The position numbers and the translations under genes were made by a program. Positions 56,234-64,000 of a DNA stretch of 64,000 bases are shown in pieces; the first letter of the stretch is position 1, and each line of letters begins with the position of its first letter. Source of the stretch: Arachnopeziza araneosa (taxonomy: Eukaryota; Ascomycota; Leotiomycetes; Helotiales; Arachnopezizaceae); NCBI GenBank assembly GCA_003988855.1, contig QYAI01000094.1:1-64000 (forward strand), read 5' to 3'. The notes below the pieces were generated by a model, which searched no databases, was not told the DNA's origin, and saw only the letters and a list, made by a program, of their open reading frames with translations.

Positions 56234-57049
56234 TTGGTGGATGAGACAATGCGATCTGTGTAGTTGCTCGTTGTGAATAGGCCTCTTTTAAAGGAGGTAC
56301 CTTGCGATTCCTATGCCTCTATGGCACATGGTCATGGGTGACGAAGGTGTTGCGCCATCTCTGGCTTTGACAGATCTCATGGATGTGATCAGACATGACA
56401 TCGGAGGCTAGATCGGCTGTTACGAAATGGAGCAACTTCAAGAACTCTTCTCATAATTGTATAGCCATCCCAAGGGCCAGTGAAGCTCGGGAGCCTCCCC
56501 GGCATGTGAAGACGAATAAACATCGGGAAGTAAAGCTAATTCGAGCCTTATCCGATCTTGTCCGAGAGTTAGATGCCTCGGCGTTGGGTGTTGGTGTCAT
56601 TTCTCCACGATCTCTAGATTCCTTGAGAGATACATAAGTGCAGAGAGCAGCCTCATTCATTCGTGACTTTTAATCCATTTCTCCGCGATCAACAACAACA
56701 TTCTGACGAGTAGGTGAGCCAGGTTGGATCCCTCCCGCACACCCGCTGTTGGACCCCTCACTTCATACTAGCTCGCTTGTCGCCAGTGCGGACGGAGCTT
56801 GTCTGCCCCTCCAAAACACCTTTCAGTCATCAGACTCGACAATTATTCCCTCAATCTTTTCAAACAACTGCTTCTCTTCCCTATCCCAAGCTTAACTTCT
56901 CAACTACCTAATCCTTGCAAATTTGGAAGTCTACTTTGGTAAGTCCTCTACTCTTCAATTCATACCTTTGTTGAGGGCTTTGATTTATCCTTTGCCGGGG
57001 ATTATTTGCTCACATCACAACAGATTCCGACACCGCACCAAACACAAAA
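56234..57049. other. Intergenic, malate dehydrogenase promoter
   Basis: Between two plus-strand genes. A CT-rich leader (56820-56930) precedes the malate dehydrogenase start. No gene is supported. Confidence 0.4.
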
Positions 57050-58364
57050 ATGGGTTTCAAAGCTGGTACGTCTACGAGAGGCATTTTGATTCAGGAGGCA
57101 TTTGAACTAAAGAGATTATAGTTGTTGCTGGTGCCTCTGGTGGAATTGGACAGGTATGTTGAGGACTCTGAAGGAGTATTGTGTAACATCTGCTAATAAG
57201 CGTCTCAACAGCCATTGTCCCTCCTCCTCAAAATCTCCCCGCTCATCAGCGAATTGTCTCTGTATGATGTTGTCAACACTCCCGGCGTCGCCGCAGATCT
57301 CTCTCACATCTCATCTCCGGCAGTACGTGAATACAAGAAGACAGATTGATTGCGTATGCTGATGAGGGAAATAGAAAATCACCGGCTATTTGCCGAAAGA
57401 TGATGGGGCCAAGGCTGCGTTCACAGGCGCGGACATTATTGTCATCCCCGCTGGTATTCCTCGTATGCCCCCTAAATTCTTGAAGTCAAAGAATTCAAAT
57501 CTGAAAGTCGTGGCATAGGCAAACCAGGAATGACTCGTGATGATCTCTTCAATATCAACGCTGGTATCGTCAAGGGTCTAATTGAAGTTATCGCGGAAGT
57601 TGCACCAACGGCTTACATTCTTATTATTTCCAACCCTGTTAACTCAACTGTTCCCATTGCCGCAGAGGTCCTGAAGGCCAAGGGAGTTTTCAACCCAAAG
57701 CGATTGTTCGGCGTCACTACCCTCGATGTTGTCCGAGCAGAAACCTTTGTGTCAGAGCTTACCGGCGAGAAGTACCCCGCAAGCTTGACCATTCCTGTTA
57801 TTGGTGGTCATTCCGGCGAAACCATCGTTCCGCTTTTCAGCCAAGCCAAGCCAGCTGTTAAGATTCCATCTGATAAGTTGGCAGATCTTGTCAAGCGTGT
57901 ACAATTCGGTGGTGATGAGGTTGTAAAGGCTAAGGATGGACTTGGCTCAGCTACTCTTTCCATGGCATATGCTGGTTTTAGGTATTTCGCATTCCGCCTT
58001 TGAAAACATCATTCTCTAATAGGATTGTAGGTTCGCAGAGGCTGTTCTCAAGGGTCTAAGTGGCGAGAAGGGTATCGTTGAGCCAAGTTTTGTCTACCTG
58101 CCAGGTGTCCCAGGTGGCGAAGCTATCCATAAGGAGACTGGCTTGGATTTCTTCTCAGTCCCAGTTGAGCTAGGGGTATGTTGCTAAACTATTTCCGTCG
58201 AAGAATCTCTAACAACCTTCTAGGAAAATGGAGTTGAGAGCGTCCAGAACCCACTCACCCACCTCGATGAAAATGAAAAGACACTGCTAAAGGCTTGTGT
58301 TGAAGGCCTAAAGGGCAACATTGCAAAGGGTGTTTCTTTTGCCCACAACCCACCTCAAAAGTAG
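57050..58364 (+). CDS. mdh: NAD-malate dehydrogenase, apparently cytosolic
   Basis: Interconverts malate and oxaloacetate with NAD. Seven exons: 57050-57065, 57122-57153, 57212-57322, 57375-57462, 57519-57981, 58031-58175 and 58224-58364, 331 residues. The NAD fold begins immediately: MGFKAVVAGASGGIGQ, with the Gly loop at residues 9-15. Substrate-binding Arg83 and Arg89 frame the mobile loop (RKPGMTRDDL); the catalytic His180 is in VIGGHSGETIVP. DLFNINAGIVKGL and SNPVNSTVPIAAE are as in the family. There is no N-terminal presequence and no PTS1 (the tail is NPPQK), so a cytosolic form is favoured over mitochondrial; an unseen upstream exon could change this. Confidence 0.95.
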
Positions 58365-59010
58365 TCCTCCTGCACTGTCTCCTTTTCTCTTCCTTTCCTT
58401 TTATCACAAAAATAGAACTAGGTCTCCTCATCGAACAAGATCATAGATTCATAAACTCTTTCATAATTTCTCTTTGGGGTTATGATTGTGTCTCTTTGAA
58501 CATTGCGGTCGGAAGTAGAGAAGCAGGTGGTGTGATTCTCCTTGGTAGGACTCTTTGACTGATCGTTGGCACTGCTTAGATAGGCTGTAATGGCTTTCTT
58601 CGATTTTTCGAGACCGAGGTTGGAAGTGGCACTCATGTTCCGTCTCTATTCTCATTCGTGCTTTTCGCTTAGTCGAATTGAAATGTAGTTGGGGCGTGGG
58701 TAAAGAGGTGGTTGGCTCGTTTACGTGTTTGGGGAAGTATTGCTTTAGACTTTCGTGTTCATGGCATATGAACGAACACAATAAGGTATTTGAGATTAAT
58801 CGAGGTCATACCAACGCTTAGAAAGTCTCGTTGCTTTGTGATGTACTGTATCGTGCTTCTTATGCCATCAAATGCTAACAATGCCACCTCAACTCCACTA
58901 TTCCATACCTAGCCAACGCCGCAGATGCCGCTAAATCGCAAGAAAATAAAAGGTCGCGTGATGCCTGCTTTAATTGAAGTTCTAGGCGTTCAGGAATTTT
59001 GCAAGTCCCA
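58365..59010. other. Convergent 3' region
   Basis: 3' flanks of malate dehydrogenase and TRS33. A 72-codon minus frame (58418-58636) starting MSATSNLGLEKSKKAITAYL is possible but has no other support. Confidence 0.4.
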
Positions 59011-59914
59011 CTATGATGGTTTGGTGGCAATGCTTTTGATTTGAAATGTGGCACCGGGTAGCTCGCTCGTCTCTGCCTGAACAGTAGCATTAATTCCCAT
59101 GCTTGCTAGGGCACCACGAATTATGCCACAAGGAAACCAGAGGAACTGTATTAAGGTTAGCCAGAAATACGGCCCCTAGATTAGAATGAATAAAACATAC
59201 CGGTTGTGCTCGCACGACTGCTTGGCCTCCGGCTTCGGTGCTCATACGGGAGAATGGGCGGAATGAGTTGTCTGTTAAAACATAGACGCCCTATCGAAGG
59301 ATATATTAGTCGGACAATCAAGAGAATAGAATGAATGGCAAACATACTCTGTGGTTTGTTTTCAGGTTGTCAATTTGTTTCCTGAACACCAACATCCAGA
59401 GATCCTTACATAAGAATTTAATTACATCTAATGTATCCGTAAAGCGTGGTCTATCTCGGGAAAATCTGCGATATAATGTTAGCTAGAGCTCTTTCACACT
59501 GAACACCAAGATCTTCTATTTTAGAGCTTTGAAGTGCTCCCTGGAGCTCCACACAGAGGTGACATGAGCATAGATCACATACCTCTCTACCAGTCCCTGC
59601 CCAACTCTATACCCTAACATCTCCAATCTGTAGAACACCGCATCCCTCTCCTCCTCATCGTCCATCTTCTTAACACTCCCACTCCCATTCCTATCCACAG
59701 ATCCCGAAGTCGTCCCCGCGCTCGTCTTCACGCTGCCAGTCCCCCCAGCGTCTTTCTTCTCTCGCTCATCGGGATTCAGTGCATCGACTTCATTTACAAC
59801 TCGGTAAGCCATGGGTACAAGCTCGATCATTAATAGGTCGAGGCAGGAGGAGTTAAGGAACGTCGCGCTTGGGTCTGAGGCGTTGTATGCTGGGAGGGGA
59901 CTATCGAATGACAT
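59011..59914 (-). CDS. trs33: TRAPP complex subunit TRS33 (TRAPPC6-like)
   Basis: Bet3/Trs33-fold subunit of the TRAPP tethering and Rab-exchange complexes in ER-Golgi traffic. Exons 59914-59583, 59465-59348, 59290-59201 and 59145-59011 give 224 residues. Family features: FLNSSCLDLLMIELVPMAYRV near the N-terminus; EERDAVFYRLEMLGYRVGQGLVERFSRDRPRFTDTLDVIKFLCKDLW (landmark); RKQIDNLKTNHRGVYVLTDNSFRPFSRMSTEAG; and the C-terminal CGIIRGALASMGINATVQAE. A Gly/Ser-rich insert (about residues 60-85) between helices is fungal-specific. All four exons join in frame. Confidence 0.92.
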
Positions 59915-61195
59915 TTTTGGTGCTGTATGAGGGCGGAGAGACTGTAAGGCATGGGTTTAGGTGTGGTGTGGTATTTGGTCGTGGTGGGATATCTGTATTC
60001 GGAGAGCTTCAATGTGGTCGGAGCTTTGAGGCTGATTTGCCGATGGTGGATTTCTTTCAGTTTTCCCCTCCCAATGCTTCCCATGCTCACACATTTCAGG
60101 TTGTTTCATTTGATCTATCAACCCTCCTTCTCTGCTTTCAATTTAATTACTTGTTGAAATAGAAAATGAAATTGTGGTATCTCATTATGGAGAACTCCAT
60201 CAAAATCGCGACTCAGACTAAGTTAGTTCATAGCTGGCTCGGAATTCTCGATTCTATGCATACTTTTTTGTACTGCTTGATCCTGCATATTTTTACTTCT
60301 TATTATCGGGAATTTTTCAGCGTACCTGTTGTACAAGTAGTCTTCTTTGATGTTATATTTAGAATTTTCAATGCTCACAAGGAGACACAAGCGATCTCCA
60401 TGATGTACATCCAGGATCTCGATGACTCTCAGAGTTCTCTAATCTGCCTTTCCATCAGACGTACAGGGATTTGTCCTACATCCTCTTTCAATAGTGCTCC
60501 TACTAAGAGCTCGCATTGACCGAGTAGGGCTCCTTTCACCCAGCTCGCGAGCGGTTTTGAGGCTCTCGTCTTCCAAAGCGGCTATCTATATCTTGGCGTC
60601 CTAGAAAGGAATTATAAGACAATGCCACCAATTACTATTGCCTGTTATGCTTTCCACCTTTCAACTCAGCCTTGTGGCGTGACCAGGTCTTGCATCTCAA
60701 TACGATACTACCCTAAACCGCATATATTTTCTGCTCGGTGTCTCGTTCTGTCGGCTAGAACCTGTCCTTGTGAAGTATGACACTTTGCCAGATTTGGGGG
60801 AAATTACTAAACATGACTTTGTTGCGATGTTTCCGAAGAACAAGACCTAGGATTTTATGTGAGCCAAAGCGGCAATTTCATAACCGTGTACAGAATCTTG
60901 CACGCTCTACATCTCTATCCGGCTCACTAGATCACTGTGCTTGATACAATCTAAAAGCTGCTGTATTTGGATGAAAACTGCCGCTGAGCGAAATTGTGAT
61001 TGTGGCTTCTTCCACAAAACCGAGTGGTGGTAGATAGCACAAGTGCTCAGCCTCGGGTCTTGACTAGGAGAGTAGTAGGTCTTCTGATTACGGACAGCTG
61101 AAATATGGATGAATTATATAACTCATATGAACTCCTTTAAACTTGACTTTTCATCATCCGTCAGCAGCCGTCAAATTTCATCAGCCACTCTAATC
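59915..61195. other. Intergenic, 1.3 kb, with TATA box
   Basis: No supported gene (a 117-codon plus frame at 60166-60519 shows no family). TATATAA at 61115-61121 lies 75 bp before the secreted PLA2-like start codon. Confidence 0.5.
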
Positions 61196-63875
61196 ATGAA
61201 AATTTTCATATACATTTGCTTGCTGGTTATCCCAACCGTGACTGCTACAGCCACTTGTGCCAAAGACAACTGTGCCCGCGCTGTTATTGGTGTCCATAGT
61301 AAGCATGTGAGCTTTAATCTTGAGTTAGTTGGGCAGTCAAATACTTGAATAGCTCTTGAGCCTCAGCTCTCAAATTACAAAATATCTTAATGCAATTACT
61401 ACTAACACACTAGCAGATGGCCCCACTCAGGCAGCTTCAGCATACACCGATTGTAGCAATTTTCTCAAGCAGACTTCTACGCCTGGTCAAACACAAAGCG
61501 TACCAGCCTATGCATCTGTGTGTATAGATGCTATTAAATACTCAAGCGCCTGCTCGTGCTTCGGGTTGACAATAGCGATAACAACTTCCTCATTGAAGGT
61601 TCGCAGTAGCAATTGAAATCATCACAGTTTGCTGACTTCTATTAGTCCACGAGCACCTCTTCAGTAAACAAGTCGTCGTCAAACTCTGTAAAATCGACTG
61701 GCTCATCAACACAGCTCTCTTCAAATTCGCTGTCATCAAGCCTAAGCCCAGTTAGCCCCAGCAGTTCTAAGTACAGTTCGTCATCTAAAACTACAAGCTC
61801 TGCATCGAGCAGCAAAATTTTAAGCTCTTCCACTTTAACGAAACAGTCTTCATCAAAGAGCACTTCGAGAACAACTTCCTCGGTTTTGAAATCATCATCC
61901 TCTTCTTCTCGCTTTCTATCTCTATCCACTTCCACCGCAGTATCATCGTCCCTGTCGTCAAAAAATACGGCTGGAACAAGTTCTTCAAGGTCAAAGTCAT
62001 CTTCGTCAAATTCGACACAAGGATTGTCGACATCATTAAAAAGCACTTCATCCTTAGCCTTTAGCAGTTCAAATTTGAGCTCCTCATCCAAGCCACTGTC
62101 TTCAACTTCGAGCTCCACCAAAAGCGTATCATCATCATCGTCCAAAAGTTTGTCTACGACGAGCAGCATATCAAGCTCAAAGTCTTCTTCGGCTTCAAAA
62201 ACATCATCCTCGTCTAGCATGTCAACTTCAACATTATTGAGCTCCAGCAGCTTTGTGACGACAACAAAAAACTCATCTTCAACACGTACAACAACAACAG
62301 CAACTTCAGCATCGGGAATCTATCACCCTATAACTCCAACTTCTTATGCTGGATGCAATCTAGACCCTAACAACTCAACGCAGACCGTTGTAAGTATCCC
62401 TAAGCAACTGACGAGCTTTCACTAAGGATATTTAGGAACTGATCGACACCAATACAGGTATTTCGTTCATCGACATTAACAATACCGCGGTGATGGCCGT
62501 AGACACACTTGACAACTTGACTGAATATCGGTTTGCGGCTACAGCAAATGGCCCGTCTAAGTAAAGTGTGATCAAATTCTCATATTGACAATACTAATAT
62601 TCAACTAGCATTTTTGACCTTGCTACAGATGGCGGCCTTTTTCTCGCACTTTACGAAGATGATGGACACATGGGCTTTGTATCAAAGAGGTCAGATTACC
62701 ACGCTGATGTTCAAGACAGTTTACTGAGACTTTATCCTGCAGCTCTAATGGACAAATTTTTGTTGCAGACAATGCAGGAAATTCCTACATAACAACGTAA
62801 GGTTGAACTCGATCTTAACGTCCGGGAACTAATGATCGTACAGTCTCTGGTCAGTAACTTGCAATGGGACTGTTTCTTTCGGTCTCATCGGTGGCTCTGA
62901 GTATTCGCTTGCCCTTGCAGAAGATGGGATATCACTTTTTGCTTTTCCATCGGATTTGGCTCCAACAAAACGAAACCTTATCTTTGACTTTATCACATTC
63001 ATAATTTTCATCAAAGACCTACTCCATATAAGAACAGACCTGGGAATTGACGATCCTCGGTGTTCTGATCCAAGCCTTGTTGCGATGGATAAATATGGAA
63101 CATCGCCGAGTTTTGACGGCTGCGGACATCCACCTTTCCTTTTCAACGATGTACCGTTCGTTGAATGCTGTAATGATCATGATATTTGCTATGGTAGGCT
63201 GGTTATACATTCCAAATTTGATAGTGCTGATATGAACTGCTAGACACATGTTCGACAACATATCTAGACTGTAACAGCGCATTCGCAAGTTGCACCTACG
63301 ATAAGGCAACAGCTGCATATCCTGGAGGTGACCTAGGCTCTCTTGTCAAGCAATTGGGCTATCAGAGGCTTGCTGCGCTATTCGCCTGGATTGTTGAAAG
63401 CGAAATTGGTCGCTACGTTTTTGACGTTGCTACAGAAAACCGCTGCGACTGCTGCGAAACCTACGAAGAATCCTGCTCGGACGGTTGCTCGGATCCACAA
63501 ACTGACCCCGACAATTGCGGCGCCTGTGATATTGTCTGCGATTCAGGCATCTGCCAAAATGGTGTCTGTTCCGACGAGTCTTGTGATGCCGCTGTTTGTG
63601 GGGATTATATCGGCTGTAATGACAATGACGACTGTCAATGCTATATAACTGCCGATGGCACTGGTTTCTGTACTGGACCGCAATACTGTGACGGACTGTC
63701 ATATTGTGACTCGAACGATGATTGTGGTTCTGGGTCTATCTGTGCGGTTGGCTCATGTTGTGGAGTAAATGTATGTTTACCAATTAATTGCGGGAATCCT
63801 GCGAATATGGCTTTGATGGTGCTGCTTTCGAGTGGAAAAGGCAAGGCGACTTCTGCATCTAGAGGCAAAATTTAG
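61196..63875 (+). CDS. Secreted mosaic protein with Ser-rich stalk, group XII-like phospholipase A2 core and Cys-rich tail
   Basis: Eight exons: 61196-61306, 61353-61598, 61646-62389, 62436-62560, 62609-62689, 62743-62796, 62844-63193 and 63244-63875; 780 residues. A clear signal peptide starts MKIFIYICLLVIPTVTATAT. Residues 37-119 form a small Cys domain of repeated-secreted-protein type. Residues about 120-335 are almost only Ser, Thr, Lys and Asn, probably heavily O-glycosylated. A beta-rich segment (368-530) follows. Near residue 561 is the PLA2 calcium/catalytic motif CCNDHDICYDTC with the His-Asp pair, preceded by FDGCGHPPF as in group XII enzymes. The tail has EGF/TNFR-like Cys spacing (CDSGICQNGVC). 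It may hydrolyse phospholipids at the cell surface. An open frame on the opposite strand (61642-62220) is a by-product of the Ser-rich codons. Confidence 0.8.
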
Positions 63876-64000
63876 GGGTTGTTTTTATCCACAAGTTTTA
63901 TGCTCTGTGTTATCATTTAAGTTTGTGTAGTTGTTAGACCGATGTGGAATTAAATGAAACTATAAACCTGTCATCGCATAAACTGCTAGAGCAAATTACA

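Noticed and set aside
58418..58636. 72-codon minus-strand frame MSATSNLGLEKSK...
   Set aside because: Plausible small protein composition, but it lies in the 3' flank of malate dehydrogenase with no independent support.
61642..62220. 192-codon open frame on the minus strand, rich in Asp, Glu, Leu and Val
   Set aside because: It lies exactly opposite the Ser-rich exon of the PLA2-like gene. Runs of TCA/TCT/TCG and AGC codons automatically give an open acidic frame in antisense.
1..64000. CRISPR arrays, operons, bacterial ribosome binding sites, tRNA genes
   Set aside because: I looked for regular short repeats, polycistronic layouts and tRNA box A/box B pairs on both strands and saw none that hold. 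The gene structure is eukaryotic throughout.

Overview
The window looks like a filamentous ascomycete (Pezizomycotina) genome, possibly Leotiomycetes-like; the class is an inference from gene content. Genes are split by many short introns (43 to about 150 nt) with GTAAGT/GTATGT-type donors and CTAAC/CTGAC-like branch sites. Zn2Cys6 regulators, DHA2 and allantoate-permease MFS transporters, a DUF7708/NB-ARC/TPR NLR-like gene and a dispersed 5S rRNA gene fit the same lineage. I rebuilt 29 protein-coding gene models by hand. For nearly all of them the exon lengths sum to whole codons and the joined product matches a known family from end to end.

Layout. 0.2-6.4 kb: OPT-type oligopeptide transporter (+), an aminoglycoside-phosphotransferase-like kinase with a degraded catalytic loop (-), an allantoate-permease-type MFS transporter (-). 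7.1-14.1 kb: the most accessory-looking block, with an NLR-like receptor (-) that shares a divergent promoter holding a TTGCC microsatellite with an AsaB/CmcJ-type oxygenase (+). A second diverged AsaB-type paralogue (-) points back at the first, with a small unknown gene between them. 14.1-17.6 kb: a gene-free repeat island with AT-rich sequence, a 5S rRNA gene cut by a 98-base assembly gap, a 9-bp-stem palindrome, a 168-bp tandem repeat and an LTR-like unit. 17.6-22.1 kb: MUP1-type amino acid permease and a Zn2Cys6 regulator, both (-). 22.1-25.5 kb: no convincing gene. 25.5-30.5 kb: divergent 14-3-3-like protein, low-complexity SANT/Myb protein, small cysteine-rich protein. 31-44.6 kb: ribosomal uL1, DHA2 MFS transporter, Zn2Cys6 regulator, acyl-CoA dehydrogenase, SMP3, SKP1. 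46.3-64 kb: eL39, ARL1, a GNAT enzyme, catalase, a cyclase-family hydrolase, a small membrane protein, eL28, malate dehydrogenase, TRS33, and a secreted mosaic group XII-like phospholipase A2.

Most genes are ordinary housekeeping or transport genes and do not form one pathway. Three observations stand out. The NLR and AsaB-pair block has a shared divergent promoter and signs of paralogue decay. The 780-residue PLA2 protein joins a signal peptide, a small Cys domain, a roughly 200-residue Ser-rich stalk, a PLA2 core and a Cys-rich tail. The three ribosomal-protein genes share a TCACGTGAT-type element 120-165 bp upstream of their start codons. I did not find a clear new multi-gene system. The repeat island and the NLR/AsaB block are the best places to look.
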